Assembly: GCF_900019265.1 (NCBI RefSeq)
Contig: NZ_CYGX02000025.1
Coordinates: forward strand, 132,796-196,795
Direction of reading: 5' to 3'
DNA from: Paraburkholderia ribeironis
GTDB taxonomy: Bacteria; Pseudomonadota; Gammaproteobacteria; Burkholderiales; Burkholderiaceae
DNA: 64,000 nt
Shown: one piece after another, positions 35,908 through 45,722 of the stretch
Layout of the letters: each line of letters begins with the position of its first letter
How positions within the stretch are numbered: the first letter of the stretch is position 1
Notes under the pieces: generated by a model
What the model was told of the DNA's origin: nothing
What the model saw: only the letters and a program-made list of their open reading frames with translations
The model's database searches: none
Translations under genes and position numbers: made by a program

Positions 35908-37476
35908 ATGAAATACAAAGACCTGCGCGATTTCGTCGGCCGTCTCGAAGCGATCGGTGAACTACGCCGCGTGCCACAACACGTCTCGCCCATCCTGGAA
36001 ATGACCGAACTGTGCGACCGCGTGCTGCGCGCCGGCGGCCCGGCGTTGCTGTTTGAAAGCAAGGCGCAGCATGCGTTCCCGGTTCTCGGCAACCTGTTCG
36101 GCACACCTCGCCGCGTCGCGCTCGGCATGGGGGTCGAGGCGCAGGCGGGCGAAGGCGATGACGCCGCGCTCGAGTCGCTGCGCGACGTCGGCCGCCTGCT
36201 CTCCGCGCTCAAGGAGCCGGAGCCGCCCAAGGGCCTGAAGGACGCGGGCAAGCTGTTTTCACTGGCCAAGGCGGTGTGGGACATGGCGCCCAAAACGGTC
36301 AGCGCGCCGCCCTGCCAGGAAATCGTCTGGGAAGACCAGGACGTCGACCTCGCAAAACTGCCCATCCAGACCTGCTGGCCGGGCGACGCGGGTCCGCTGA
36401 TTACGTGGGGCCTGACCGTCACGAAAGGCCCGAACAAGAGTCGACAAAATTTGGGCATATATCGCCAGCAACTGATCGGACGTAACAAACTGATCATGCG
36501 ATGGCTCGCGCATCGCGGCGGCGCGCTCGATTTCCGCGAATTCGCGCTACGCAATCCCGGCAAGCCATATCCGGTGGCCGTGGTGTTGGGCGCCGACCCG
36601 GCCACGATCCTCGGCGCGGTCACGCCGGTGCCCGATACGCTGTCCGAATACCAGTTCGCCGGACTGCTGCGCGGCGGGCGCACCGAGCTTGCGAAGTGCA
36701 TCACGCCGGGCGTCGACGGCCTGCAGGTGCCCGCGCGTGCCGAAATCGTGCTCGAAGGCTTCATTTATCCGCAGCAAGGCGCGCCCGAGCCGGCGCCGGC
36801 GGGCGCGCCGCCGCGTCCGGTCAAGGGCGCGTCGGCGGCGTACGAACACGCGCTCGAAGGCCCATACGGCGACCATACCGGCTACTACAACGAACAGGAG
36901 TGGTTCCCCGTCTTCACGGTCGAGCGCATTACGATGCGGCGCGACGCGATCTACCACTCCACCTACACCGGCAAACCGCCCGACGAGCCCGCGGTGCTCG
37001 GCGTCGCACTGAACGAAGTGTTCGTGCCGCTGCTGCAGAAACAGTTCACCGAGATCACGGACTTCTATCTACCACCCGAAGGCTGCAGCTACCGGATGGC
37101 GATCGTGCAGATGAAGAAGAGCTACCCCGGCCACGCCAAACGCGTGATGTTCGGCGTGTGGAGCTTCCTGCGGCAGTTCATGTACACCAAGTTCATCGTG
37201 GTGGTCGACGAGGACGTCAACATCCGCGACTGGAAGGAAGTGATCTGGGCGATCACGACGCGCATCGACCCGGCGCGCGACACGGTGCTGGTGGATCGCA
37301 CGCCGATCGACTATCTCGACTTCGCGTCGCCAGTGGCCGGCCTTGGGTCGAAGATGGGGCTCGACGCGACCAACAAATGGCCCGGCGAAACCGACCGCGA
37401 ATGGGGCCGCCCGATCGTGATGGACGACGCGGTCAAACAGCGTGTCGATACCTTGTGGAACGAGTTGGGCCTGTAA
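35908..37476 (+). CDS. ubiD: 4-hydroxy-3-polyprenylbenzoate decarboxylase
   Basis: A 522-residue prenylated-FMN-dependent decarboxylase of ubiquinone synthesis. [20 protein letters not shown], the pivotal [19 protein letters not shown], then [23 protein letters not shown] and the terminal [24 protein letters not shown] are UbiD hallmarks. It contains an Ala/Pro insertion at about residues 292-310. Confidence 0.96.
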   Translation: MKYKDLRDFVGRLEAIGELRRVPQHVSPILEMTELCDRVLRAGGPALLFESKAQHAFPVLGNLFGTPRRVALGMGVEAQAGEGDDAALESLRDVGRLLSALKEPEPPKGLKDAGKLFSLAKAVWDMAPKTVSAPPCQEIVWEDQDVDLAKLPIQTCWPGDAGPLITWGLTVTKGPNKSRQNLGIYRQQLIGRNKLIMRWLAHRGGALDFREFALRNPGKPYPVAVVLGADPATILGAVTPVPDTLSEYQFAGLLRGGRTELAKCITPGVDGLQVPARAEIVLEGFIYPQQGAPEPAPAGAPPRPVKGASAAYEHALEGPYGDHTGYYNEQEWFPVFTVERITMRRDAIYHSTYTGKPPDEPAVLGVALNEVFVPLLQKQFTEITDFYLPPEGCSYRMAIVQMKKSYPGHAKRVMFGVWSFLRQFMYTKFIVVVDEDVNIRDWKEVIWAITTRIDPARDTVLVDRTPIDYLDFASPVAGLGSKMGLDATNKWPGETDREWGRPIVMDDAVKQRVDTLWNELGL

Positions 37477-37527
37477 GGCAAACCGTGCGGCAAGATCAAA
37501 AACAAGACTGACGGAGCAGTTGCCCGA

Positions 37528-38205
37528 ATGCATGCCTTTTCAATGATGTCGGACGGATTTTTCCTGTCGTTGTCGCTGTGCCTCGATATCGGTCTCGTGA
37601 ACGTGGCGATGATTTCGCTGACACTGTCGCACGGGTTCAAGCCGGGGTTCTGGCTGGGTCTCGGCTCGTGCGTCGGCGACCTGATCTACGCGGCGCTCGC
37701 GCTCGCGGGCATGGCCGCGCTGCTGCAGTTCGAATCGGTACGCTGGGTGGTGTGGATCGGCGGCGCGGCGATCCTGCTCTTCCTCACATGGAAGATGGCG
37801 CGCGAAGCGCTGTTCCCGGCCGCGGCGCCGGCAGTTGCCGGCGAAGGCGCCACCAACGCGCCGCATCAGTCCGCATGGCAGGGTTTCTTGCGCGGCGTGC
37901 TGCTGGCGGTGTCGTCGCCGTCGGCGATTCTGTGGTTCGCGGCCGTCGGCGGCGCGTTGATCGCAAAGGCCGGCGCCACCAGCCCGAAGACGGCGCTGAT
38001 TTTCCTCGGCGGCTTCTTTCTCGGCGGTCTGTGCTGGACGATCTTCATCTGCGGGCTCGGCAGCCACGGCCGCAAGCGCGCGGGCGCCGGTCTGCTGCGC
38101 GCCTGTCACGTGGTGTCGGCGCTGCTGTTCGCGTATTTCTCGTACAGCGTGATCGTCAACGGATACCAGGACCTGATCGTGCAGGCCACGCACGTTGCGA
38201 GCTGA
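37528..38205 (+). CDS. LysE/RhtB family amino-acid exporter
   Basis: A 225-residue membrane protein with about six hydrophobic segments. LDIGLVNVAMISLTLSHGFKPGFWLGLGSCVGDLIYAALALAGM-type helices 1-2 (key residues G..VGDL.Y) and GVLLAVSSPSAILWFAAVGG place it in the LysE superfamily. The substrate is unknown. The ATG at 37528 is used; MMSDGF a few codons in is an alternative. Confidence 0.88.
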   Translation: MHAFSMMSDGFFLSLSLCLDIGLVNVAMISLTLSHGFKPGFWLGLGSCVGDLIYAALALAGMAALLQFESVRWVVWIGGAAILLFLTWKMAREALFPAAAPAVAGEGATNAPHQSAWQGFLRGVLLAVSSPSAILWFAAVGGALIAKAGATSPKTALIFLGGFFLGGLCWTIFICGLGSHGRKRAGAGLLRACHVVSALLFAYFSYSVIVNGYQDLIVQATHVAS

Positions 38206-38235
38206 CGGAAAAACGGCTCGCGGGGAGCGAGCCGT
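38206..38235 (-). terminator. terminator of dehydratase-like gene
   Basis: ACGGCTCGC (38213-38221) pairs with GCGAGCCGT (38227-38235); on the minus strand it is followed by TTTTTCC, 16 bases after the dehydratase stop. Confidence 0.85.
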
Positions 38236-38250
38236 GTTCGCTGTGTTCGC

Positions 38251-39216
38251 TCAGGCGAGGTACTGCGCGAGCTTCGCCAGGTCGACGTTACCGCCGCTCA
38301 CCACCACGCCGACGCGCTTGCCCTTCACCGGCACGATGCCGTTGAGCACCGCCGCGGCGGCAAGGCAACCCGTCGGCTCGACCACCACCTTCATGCGCTG
38401 CGCGAAAAAGCGCATCGTCTCGATCAATTGCTCGTCGCTGACGGTTTCGATTCGCGCCACCAGCTTGCGGATAATCGCGAACGTGTAGTCGCCCAGATGC
38501 GTCGCCGCGGCGCCGTCGGCGATCGTGCGCGGCGTGTCGATATGCACGATCTCGCCGCGTGCGAGCGACTGCTGGCCGTCGTTGCCCGCCTCCGGCTCGA
38601 CGCCGACCACCGTGCACGCGGGACTCAAAGCCGCCGCGGACAAAGCGCTGCCGCTGAGCAATCCGCCGCCGCCGAGACACACGACCAGCACGTCGAGCGG
38701 GCCGGTGGCATCGATCAGCTCTTTAACGGCGGTGCCCTGTCCTGCGATCACATGCGGATGGTCGTAAGGCGGAATCAACGTCATGCCGCGCTCTTCGGCG
38801 AGCCGCCGGCCGATCTCCTCGCGATTCTCCGTGTAGCGGTCGTAGGTGATCACTTCACCGCCATAGCCTTTGGTGGCCGCGACTTTGGCCGCGGGAGCGT
38901 CGTGCGGCATGATGATCGTCGCGCGAATCCCGGCAAGGCGGGCCGACAGCGCAATCGCCTGCGCGTGATTGCCGGACGAATACGTCAGCACGCCCGCCTG
39001 GCGTTGCTCCGCGTCGAAATGCGAAATCGCGTTATAAGCGCCGCGAAACTTGAACGCGCCCATGCGCTGAAAGTTTTCGCACTTGAAGAACACCGACGCG
39101 CCCGTACGTTCATTGACCGTGGTCGACGTCAGGACGGGAGTGCGATGGGCGACGCCTTCGAGACGCGCGGCGGCGTCGAGCACGTCGTCGAAAGTGGGAG
39201 CGGGAAGCGCTTGCAT
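38251..39216 (-). CDS. threonine/threo-3-hydroxyaspartate dehydratase-like PLP enzyme
   Basis: A 321-residue fold-type-II PLP enzyme. The PLP lysine lies in MGAFKFRGAYNAIS, the Asn in TYSSGNHAQAIALSA, and the phosphate loop is VVCLGGGGLLSGSAL. It lacks the C-terminal ACT regulatory domain of biosynthetic IlvA, so it is a catabolic threonine/serine or threo-3-hydroxyaspartate ammonia-lyase, or a serine racemase-like enzyme. ATG 39216 has GGAGAG ahead; the frame extends 37 codons further upstream without support. Confidence 0.88.
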   Translation of the reverse strand: MQALPAPTFDDVLDAAARLEGVAHRTPVLTSTTVNERTGASVFFKCENFQRMGAFKFRGAYNAISHFDAEQRQAGVLTYSSGNHAQAIALSARLAGIRATIIMPHDAPAAKVAATKGYGGEVITYDRYTENREEIGRRLAEERGMTLIPPYDHPHVIAGQGTAVKELIDATGPLDVLVVCLGGGGLLSGSALSAAALSPACTVVGVEPEAGNDGQQSLARGEIVHIDTPRTIADGAAATHLGDYTFAIIRKLVARIETVSDEQLIETMRFFAQRMKVVVEPTGCLAAAAVLNGIVPVKGKRVGVVVSGGNVDLAKLAQYLA

Positions 39217-39370
39217 CGGCGAAACTCTCCAGAGCGGTGGCGAAACGGCCATTCTCCCAGCTTCGTCAACCGTTTGGAATGCCAGGCGTGGTGCGCAGAA
39301 TAAGAAACGGCGTAACCCGGCGATCAAGCCGGTGTTACGCCGTCGTCATCCTGAACCTCGTCTGCCGCGA

Positions 39371-39673
39371 TCAGCGCCGATAGTAGCCGTGGCCGTAGTA
39401 ACCGCGGTAGTAGCCGTGGTGATAGTAAGGACGGCCATAGCCGCCGTAATACCCCCCCACCACGACAGCGGGCGGCGGCGCATACACGACCGGCGGCGGC
39501 GCGTAGTAGACGGGCGCCGGCGGGGCGTAATAGACCGGCGGCGGCGCATATACCGGATACGCTGGCGCGACCGGCACCCCAATACCAATACCGACGGAAA
39601 CGTGCGCTTGAGCCGCGCCGGCCAGTCCCAGGCCAAGTGCTGCGGCAACGACAAACGGAACGATCTTTTTCAC
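39371..39673 (-). CDS. secreted Tyr/Pro/Gly-rich small protein
   Basis: A 100-residue protein beginning at GTG 39673 with AGGAG at ideal spacing. Residues 1-23 are a signal peptide cut after AQA. The mature part has short repeats PPPVYYAPPAPVYYAPPP followed by a Gly/Tyr/His-rich end (GGYYGGYGRPYYHHGYYRGY). Such proteins are common in Burkholderia and probably lie in the cell envelope; no enzymatic motif is present. It is minus strand, in the same direction as the dehydratase. Confidence 0.82.
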   Translation of the reverse strand: MKKIVPFVVAAALGLGLAGAAQAHVSVGIGIGVPVAPAYPVYAPPPVYYAPPAPVYYAPPPVVYAPPPAVVVGGYYGGYGRPYYHHGYYRGYYGHGYYRR

Positions 39674-39990
39674 TTCTATTCTCCTAGCGCGGCCTGCCGA
39701 GGTCGCCGACTTTCACATGCATTGCATGCTACTGACTCAATGTATCGAAAATGTATGGATCTATCTGTGCGCATTTGTTGCAAATTGCAATGCGCGGCAA
39801 TAGACCATTGTCGGCGCAAGCGCGGCAGGCCTCGCGGCCACAGCGAAACAGGCTGAGAATCAAAGGCTTCACGGGACTCAGTGGACGCGAATGGTCCGCT
39901 TGACCGGATTGCGGTCTCTAGCGCGTACTTTTCGGTAATCTTTGATTACAAATTAGCTTCAATGCTGACGGCGCGAATGAAGTGCCCAAT
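39674..39990. other. intergenic region upstream of Tyr-rich protein gene
   Basis: Holds the promoter region of the secreted Tyr-rich protein (minus strand). No gene or strong motif is seen. Confidence 0.4.
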
Positions 39991-40020
39991 TAAAAATGCC
40001 CAGCAAATTGCGCTGGGCAT
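39991..40020 (-). terminator. terminator of 53-residue gene
   Basis: On the minus strand ATGCCCAGC/GCTGGGCAT (stem 40020-39996, loop of 7) is followed by TTTTTA. Confidence 0.88.
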
Positions 40021-40045
40021 CGTCTCATGCGTGAACATCGGTCGC

Positions 40046-40207
40046 TCAGCCGACCTTCACATACGTAAATTCGCGGGACACATTGGGCGGCACGTAGGCC
40101 CCGCTGATATGCACGCGCGGCCTCAAGCGTTTTTTCTGGTCCCACCAGCGACGGCGCTGTGCAGGTGTGAGGAAGCGCAAGTGTTTTCGGTAAGAAAAAA
40201 TACTCAT
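40046..40207 (-). CDS. small basic hypothetical protein, 53 residues
   Basis: GGGAGG lies ahead of ATG 40207 and a perfect terminator follows, so this is a complete single-gene unit. The product starts MSIFSYRKHLRFLTPAQRRR, continues WWDQKKRLRPRVH and ends FTYVKVG; its charge is strongly positive. It is likely cytosolic and may bind nucleic acid (inference). I do not recognise a family. Confidence 0.75.
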   Translation of the reverse strand: MSIFSYRKHLRFLTPAQRRRWWDQKKRLRPRVHISGAYVPPNVSREFTYVKVG

Positions 40208-40456
40208 TTTTGAACCTCCCGAATCTGATTGCGAAACGAAGTACCCAGAAACAGCAACTGCCAAAACCGGCTCATCAAGAATTGTGCGCAGTCTCCAAAC
40301 CGACGGGCGGGCGGCGTGCCGCCGGTTGACAGCCTGCACGCACCATGTGGCGCGCAATCCGGTCAGAGCAAGGCCGGCGCCAGACACGCCACGACCAGCC
40401 GGATGCGCGATACTTCTGCTTTCCCCGTACAAATGTTCCGTCTGGAGCACGCAACC

Positions 40457-41392
40457 ATGTCTCAGTCCTCTCTGCCGCGCCTCGGTTTTATTGGCGCGGG
40501 CAGGCTCGCGCGATGTCTTGCGCTGGGCTTTTCACGCGCCGGTTATCCGGTCTCGGCGGTGGCAAGCCGCTCGACGGCCTCGGCCGGCCGGCTTGCCAGT
40601 CAAATCGGACAGTGCGCGGCATCCGACGACCCACAGCTGGTCGTCGACGCCGCCGATATCGTGTTTTTAGCCGTTCCCGACGACAGCATCGGTACGTCAG
40701 CGCACACTTTGCGGTTTGGCCCGGACGCCGCCAGCGCGCATGGCAAGGCGCTGGTGCACTGCAGCGGCGCGTCGCCGGTCGAACTGCTGGCGCCGGCGCG
40801 GGACCAAGGGGCTTCAATCGGAGGATTTCATCCACTCTACCTCTTTGGCGGAGACCTCGCCGACCTCGAGCGGATCGCCGGCTGCTCGGTGACGATCGAG
40901 GCCGACGGCGCCTTGAAGGACACGCTGACCGCGCTGGCCGTCGCGTTGGGCTGCCATCCGCTGTCGATTCCGGCGGGCGGCCGCATGCTGTATCACGCCG
41001 CCGCGCACTATGCCGCCAGCTTCGCGCTGTGCAACCTCGCCGAATGCGTCGCGCTGTGGCGCACACTGGGGTTTGCCGAGGACGACGCGCTGCGCGCGCT
41101 GCTGCCGATGCTCGCCGGCACCATCGAAACCGCGCGTGACAAGGGCTTGCCCAACGCGCTCGCGGGCCCCGTGTCGCGCGGCGATACCGGCGTCGTCGAA
41201 AAGCAGTTGGCGTTGCTGGAAGGCCTCGGCGGCGACCACGCCGCGCTGTACGGCTTGTTGTCGCGACGCGCGGTGGGACTCGCCGAACGCCGCGCGACAC
41301 CGCCCGCCGCAATTGGAGCGATCGCCGAGGTCGTGGAAGAATCGCTGAATCGGTCGCTGAATCAGGCTGCGGCAGGTGCAAGCGTCAAGTAA
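40457..41392 (+). CDS. DUF2520 family NADP-binding oxidoreductase-like protein
   Basis: A 311-residue protein. The N-terminus has a Rossmann motif FIGAGRLARCLALGF, then VFLAVPDDSI, VHCSGA, GGFHPLYLFGG, and a helical C-terminal DUF2520 domain (HAAAHYAASF). It resembles pyrroline-5-carboxylate reductase and ketopantoate reductase folds, but substrate is unknown. ATG 40457 has GGAG 12 bases ahead. Confidence 0.85.
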   Translation: MSQSSLPRLGFIGAGRLARCLALGFSRAGYPVSAVASRSTASAGRLASQIGQCAASDDPQLVVDAADIVFLAVPDDSIGTSAHTLRFGPDAASAHGKALVHCSGASPVELLAPARDQGASIGGFHPLYLFGGDLADLERIAGCSVTIEADGALKDTLTALAVALGCHPLSIPAGGRMLYHAAAHYAASFALCNLAECVALWRTLGFAEDDALRALLPMLAGTIETARDKGLPNALAGPVSRGDTGVVEKQLALLEGLGGDHAALYGLLSRRAVGLAERRATPPAAIGAIAEVVEESLNRSLNQAAAGASVK

Positions 41393-41469
41393 CGCGTGAT
41401 AATGTGACGTCCGGCGCCGCGCGCAATCCGCGGGCGCCGCGCTTCGGGATCAACAGACGAGAACGCACA

Positions 41470-41790
41470 ATGATCAAGGTCAGCATCCTCTATCCGTATC
41501 GGGAAAACGGCCACTTCGACGTGGACTATTACTGCGTCACGCACATGCCGCTGGCGGCGAAGCTGTTCGGGCCAACGCTGAGGGGCTGGTCGGTCGATGT
41601 GGGCATCAACGCCGGGCCGCCTGGAACGCCGCCGCCGTATGTGGCCGCGGGCCACTTCGTGTTCGATAGTGCGGACGACTTCTACAAGGTCTTCAAGCCG
41701 GCGTCCGAGCAGCTGATGGCGGACATCCCCAACTACACCGACGGTGGCAACGGCACGATCCTGATCAGCGAAATCAAAATATCCGCGTGA
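41470..41790 (+). CDS. EthD domain protein
   Basis: A 106-residue dimeric alpha-beta barrel. MIKVSILYPYREN, GHFDVDYYCVTHMPLAAKLF with the conserved His, and FDSADDFYKVF with IPNYTD match the EthD family. Members act in catabolic operons or as small stress-linked proteins. The function here is not evident. Confidence 0.87.
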   Translation: MIKVSILYPYRENGHFDVDYYCVTHMPLAAKLFGPTLRGWSVDVGINAGPPGTPPPYVAAGHFVFDSADDFYKVFKPASEQLMADIPNYTDGGNGTILISEIKISA

Positions 41791-42051
41791 GCCCGAGCGG
41801 ACGGAATCGACATGGCGGTGTGTCATTCAGCGAATCGCCGAAGCCAGGTCGAAAACCATTTCATCAACCAACGCGCGAGCCCGGCGCAAACCACCGCACG
41901 AGTTATCGCGCGGCCGCTTGAGACGATGCGTGAGGCGCCCTGCCGCGAGAAGGCGCATGCAATCCCAATGAACCGCCGGCGCGCAACCCATCGGTCGACG
42001 CCGGCACCCGCGGCCGATCGGCGGCCGTCATCCGAAGCATAAGGACACGAG

Positions 42052-42615
42052 ATGTTTGGCGATATCGCCCGTTTTCTGCTCAATACCATCTTCACGCTGT
42101 TCGGCGCGGCGTTGTTGCTGCGCGCCTGGCTGCAGGTCGTGCGCATGCCGCCCTACAACCCGGTGACGAACGCCGTGCTGCAAGCCACCAACTGGTTCGT
42201 GCTGCCGCTGCGGCGTATCTTGCCGAGCACGCGCAGCATCGATTGGGCGAGCCTCGTCGCGGCGTTGATCGCGGCGATCCTGTATGTGGTGCTGATGGTG
42301 GTGCTGACCGGCGCCGATCCGCTCACGCTGCTGCCGACGCTGCTGATCGTCGCCGTGCTGACTGTGATCAAGTGGGCGCTGAATCTGATCATCTGGATGA
42401 CGATCCTGATGGCATTGCTGTCATGGCTCAATCCGCGTTCGGCGGCCATGCCGATCCTGTATCAACTGACCGCGCCGTTTCTGAATCCGCTGCGCCGTGT
42501 GATGCCGCAGCTCGGCGGGATCGACCTTTCGCCGATCCTGCTGTTCGTGATCGTGCAAGTGTTGCTGATGGTCGTCACACGCGCGGCCGTGCAACTGACT
42601 TACTTCGTGATCTGA
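42052..42615 (+). CDS. YggT family membrane protein
   Basis: A 187-residue protein with two copies of the YggT repeat (PPYNPVTNAVLQATNWFVLP near residue 33 and PILYQLTAPFLNPLRRVMPQ near 140), each flanked by hydrophobic segments. AGGA precedes the ATG. The family is linked to cell-envelope and division functions, with osmotic-stress links in E. coli. Its exact function is unknown. Confidence 0.9.
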   Translation: MFGDIARFLLNTIFTLFGAALLLRAWLQVVRMPPYNPVTNAVLQATNWFVLPLRRILPSTRSIDWASLVAALIAAILYVVLMVVLTGADPLTLLPTLLIVAVLTVIKWALNLIIWMTILMALLSWLNPRSAAMPILYQLTAPFLNPLRRVMPQLGGIDLSPILLFVIVQVLLMVVTRAAVQLTYFVI

Positions 42616-42652
42616 ACGCGTGCGGCCCTTCAGCGGACAGGAACGGCGCGAT

Positions 42653-42682
42653 TTGCGCTAAACGCCCTTTCCCGAGTAAAAT
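42653..42682 (+). promoter_or_regulatory. promoter of tRNA-Gly
   Basis: TTGCGC (42653-42658) and TAAAAT (42677-42682) are 18 bases apart, ending 10 bases before the tRNA. Confidence 0.7.
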
Positions 42683-42692
42683 TGTGCGCTCT

Positions 42693-42766
42693 GCGGGCGT
42701 CGTATAATGGTAATACCCTAGCTTCCCAAGCTAGAGCCGTGGGTTCGATTCCCATCGCCCGCTCCA
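42693..42766 (+). tRNA. tRNA-Gly (anticodon CCC)
   Basis: A 74-base cloverleaf with encoded CCA: acceptor GCGGGCG/CGCCCGC, discriminator T, anticodon stem CTAGC/GCTAG around TTCCCAA, T-loop TTCGATT. Confidence 0.96.
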
Positions 42767-42804
42767 GATACTTTCCGGCTGAGCTTTCAGCGCAATCCAG
42801 TACG

Positions 42805-42831
42805 AGCCGCCTCCATGAAGGCGGCTTTTTT
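42805..42831 (+). terminator. terminator of tRNA-Gly
   Basis: AGCCGCCT (42805-42812) pairs with AGGCGGCT (42819-42826), followed by TTTTTT. Confidence 0.88.
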
Positions 42832-43029
42832 GTAGTGGCGGCGCTCTGGCGGAGCGAATTGAATCGCAGGTAAAGCGCGCAAGGCAAGCACAACGGAATT
42901 GCCAGCACAGCGCGCAAGCGCAGCGCCCACCGGGCGCGCCGTTCGCGGTCCCTGCCCGTAAGCACGCATAGGCGCCCTACGGCACGCAACGCAAGCCGCG
43001 CAGCCCTCACCCTTGTAGCAGCATCGACG

Positions 43030-43812
43030 ATGATCCACGATCCAAACGACACCGGACTGCCGGACGAACTTCCGGCGCCCTCCGGCGAAGCCACAGCCCA
43101 CCCCGCCGGCGACCACGCGCCGCAAGAAGAAGCGCTGCACTTGCGCCGCATCCGCAGCTTCGTCACGCGCGCCGGCCGCGTATCGACCGGCCAACGCCGC
43201 GCCATGGACGAACTCGGCCCGCGTTTCGTGGTGCCCTTCGCGCCGCAGCAACCCGACTGGAACAGCGTGTTCGGCCGTGCCGCGCCGCGCGTGCTGGAAA
43301 TCGGTTTCGGGATGGGCGCGACCACCGCGGAAATCGCCTCGCACCGTCCCGACGACGATTTTCTCGGCGTCGAAGTGCATGAGCCGGGTGTGGGCGCGCT
43401 GCTGAAACTGATGGGCGAGCAGTCGCTGTCGAACATCCGCATCATTCAGCACGACGCGGTCGAAGTGCTCGAACAGATGATCGCGCCGGACAGCCTCGAC
43501 GGCGTGCATATCTTCTTTCCGGACCCCTGGCACAAGGCACGTCACCACAAGCGCCGGCTGATCCAGCCGAAGTTCGTCGCACTGCTGGTTTCGCGCCTCA
43601 AGCCGGGCGCCTATCTGCATTGCGCGACCGACTGGCAGAACTATGCCGAACAGATGCTCGAGGTGCTTGGCGCCGAACCGGCGCTGCAAAACACCGCTGA
43701 CGGCTATGCGCCGCGCCCCGACTACCGTCCGGTGACCAAGTTCGAGCGCCGCGGGCTGCGGCTTGGGCACGGTGTGTGGGATCTGGTGTTCCGCAAGCGC
43801 GGCGCCGTGTAA
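43030..43812 (+). CDS. trmB: tRNA (guanine-N7)-methyltransferase
   Basis: A 260-residue SAM-dependent enzyme making m7G46 in tRNA. The motif [46 protein letters not shown] and VTKFERRG are diagnostic. The N-terminal ~55 residues are an acidic/Pro-rich extension of low complexity. Confidence 0.95.
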   Translation: MIHDPNDTGLPDELPAPSGEATAHPAGDHAPQEEALHLRRIRSFVTRAGRVSTGQRRAMDELGPRFVVPFAPQQPDWNSVFGRAAPRVLEIGFGMGATTAEIASHRPDDDFLGVEVHEPGVGALLKLMGEQSLSNIRIIQHDAVEVLEQMIAPDSLDGVHIFFPDPWHKARHHKRRLIQPKFVALLVSRLKPGAYLHCATDWQNYAEQMLEVLGAEPALQNTADGYAPRPDYRPVTKFERRGLRLGHGVWDLVFRKRGAV

Positions 43813-43846
43813 CACCACGCGGCGACCATTGCCCCGCCGATAACGA

Positions 43847-43873
43847 AAAGGTCCGCAAACGCGGACCTTTTTT
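43847..43873. terminator. terminator between trmB and uppP
   Basis: AAAGGTCCGC (43847-43856) pairs with GCGGACCTTT (43861-43870) around AAAC, with T's to 43873; A's on the left let it also serve the convergent uppP transcript. Confidence 0.9.
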
Positions 43874-43898
43874 CATTGCGGCAACGCCACGCACGAAC

Positions 43899-44735
43899 TC
43901 AATCGGTCCAGCTCAACGCGCCGCTATAGCCGACCAGCAGGATCAACAGCCCGAAGCCGATCCGATACCACGCGAACGCGGTGAAGTCGTGCGACGCGAT
44001 ATAGCGCAACAGCCAGCGTACGCAGATGAACGCGCTGACGAACGCCGCCGCGAAGCCGAGCGCGAAACTGCCGAGCGCGTCGGTGGACAGCAGATGCCAG
44101 TCCTTGTACAGCTCGTACGCGGTCGCGCCGAAGATGATCGGAATCGCGAGGAAGAACGAAAACTCCGTGGCGACGCGCCGCTCCAGCCCGAACAGCATCC
44201 CGCCGATGATCGTCGCGCCCGAGCGCGACGTGCCCGGAATCAGGGCGAAACACTGTGCGAGGCCGACCTTCAGCGCATCCAGCGCGTTCAGATCGTCGAC
44301 GTTGCGCACCCGTATCGCTGCGTCGCCCTGCGCGCGCTGCCGGGCCTCCGCCCACAGAATCACGACGCCGCCTGCCACCAGCGCGAACGCGACCGGCACC
44401 GGCGAAAACAACGCCGCCTTGATGGTCTTTTCGAATAGCAAGCCAAGCACGATAGCCGGAATCGTCGCGACGATCACGTTCTGCGTGAAGCGACGCGCTT
44501 CGGGCCGGCTCGGCAAGCCAGCCACCACGCTGCTGATGCGGCGGCGAAACTCCCAGCACACGGCGAGAATCGCACCGAGCTGGATCACGACGTCGAAGGT
44601 TTTCGCGTGTTCGTCGGAGAAATTCAGCAGACTGCCGACGACGATCAGATGCCCGGTGCTCGACACCGGCAAAAACTCCGTCAACCCTTCGACCACGCCC
44701 AGAATCAGCGCCTTGCCAGCCAGTAGCCAATCCAT
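43899..44735 (-). CDS. uppP: undecaprenyl-diphosphatase
   Basis: A 278-residue integral membrane enzyme that recycles undecaprenyl pyrophosphate for wall synthesis. [17 protein letters not shown] near residues 15-31 and [17 protein letters not shown] near 170-187 form the active site. Eight membrane segments are expected. Also confers bacitracin tolerance when abundant, in relatives. Confidence 0.96.
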   Translation of the reverse strand: MDWLLAGKALILGVVEGLTEFLPVSSTGHLIVVGSLLNFSDEHAKTFDVVIQLGAILAVCWEFRRRISSVVAGLPSRPEARRFTQNVIVATIPAIVLGLLFEKTIKAALFSPVPVAFALVAGGVVILWAEARQRAQGDAAIRVRNVDDLNALDALKVGLAQCFALIPGTSRSGATIIGGMLFGLERRVATEFSFFLAIPIIFGATAYELYKDWHLLSTDALGSFALGFAAAFVSAFICVRWLLRYIASHDFTAFAWYRIGFGLLILLVGYSGALSWTD

Positions 44736-44825
44736 CCCTGCCCCTTATCGTGATTGATTGTCGGAACGAACAGGGCCGGCACGACCAATGACATGCATGC
44801 GCGGCCCTGCCGGCCGCGCGCTGCG

Positions 44826-45419
44826 TCATTTTTCGACGATCTGCACGCGTATGCCGTTTGTAAGGATGGTGATTGTACCGGGTTCGTAATTCACGCCGGC
44901 AAATTGCAGCTGGTCGGGCTTGAATGTGTAGATCGGATAGTTGGTCAGCAATTGCTGCGCGATCAGCGCCGCCGCCGCGCTGATCTGCTGGGTGTACGCC
45001 TGCGCCTGCCCGCTCACGCTGACGTTGTCGACGTTCGGCGATTTGAGCACGACCGACCGGCTGGCGGCGTCGTAGGCCAGTTCGCTCGAAAGCGTGAAAA
45101 CGCCGTCGACCGGCTGCGGCATGAACGGGCTCGCGAAGCGCGCGTCGAGCTTGACCGAAACACGATTCGTGTCGGGCAGAAAGCCGACCACCGGATTGGT
45201 CAGCGCGACGTCGAACACCTGCGAGACCGTGCGCTGATACGGGAATTTGCGCTGCACCGCGTCCTGCACCTGCTGCCGCGAGAACGTGTAGTGCGACGGA
45301 ATGAACGGAAAAATCGGCGTCGCGCAGGCCGCGAGCGACACCGTGATGCCGAGCACGCTACAGCCGGTCAGCGCTGCGTGCAGAAAGCGGCGCCGGGCCG
45401 GCGCGGTGAGTCGAGTCAT
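44826..45419 (-). CDS. DUF1439 lipoprotein
   Basis: A 197-residue lipoprotein: a twin-Arg-containing signal region (RRRFLHAALTGC) ends in the lipobox LAAC, with Cys near residue 32. The mature part HYTFSRQQVQDAVQRKFPYQ is the typical DUF1439 start, and the protein ends in IRVQIVEK. AGGAG precedes the ATG. Family function is unknown (E. coli YceB is a relative); periplasmic location is expected. Confidence 0.87.
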   Translation of the reverse strand: MTRLTAPARRRFLHAALTGCSVLGITVSLAACATPIFPFIPSHYTFSRQQVQDAVQRKFPYQRTVSQVFDVALTNPVVGFLPDTNRVSVKLDARFASPFMPQPVDGVFTLSSELAYDAASRSVVLKSPNVDNVSVSGQAQAYTQQISAAAALIAQQLLTNYPIYTFKPDQLQFAGVNYEPGTITILTNGIRVQIVEK

Positions 45420-45443
45420 GCGAAATCTCCTGTGTCGGTTGGA

Positions 45444-45601
45444 GTTAGCGCTTTAGCTGTCGGCCAGAGTCAGCGCTTCAGCTGTCGGCCAGAGTCAGCG
45501 CTTCAGCTGTCGGCCAGAGTTAGCGCTTCAGCGCTTACTCTGGTCCCATGCAAAGCACTTACTCCGATCCCATGCAAAGCACCTACTCTAGTCCCATGCA
45601 A
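45444..45601. repeat. two abutting tandem arrays (25-bp x3.5 and 24-bp x3)
   Basis: Units of 25 bp (core AGCGCTTCAGCTGTCGGCC) occupy 45444-45518 in three copies plus a 14-base partial copy, followed by three 24-bp units (core ACTC-GGTCCCATGCAAAG) at 45531-45601. The copies have a few point changes. The arrays lie just upstream of the DUF1439 lipoprotein gene (minus strand), so they sit in its 5' untranslated/promoter region. The rest of the gap to 45722 holds no gene. Confidence 0.88.
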
Positions 45602-45722
45602 GATGGTTGCTGTGGAAGCCGGTTCTGACATGCGGCTGGGTGGTTCGATGTTCGATGGGTGTCGGTTTGAACGGATACAAATCGCGTCGCGCATGGGATT
45701 GACATGCGAGCGGACTCGCAGA

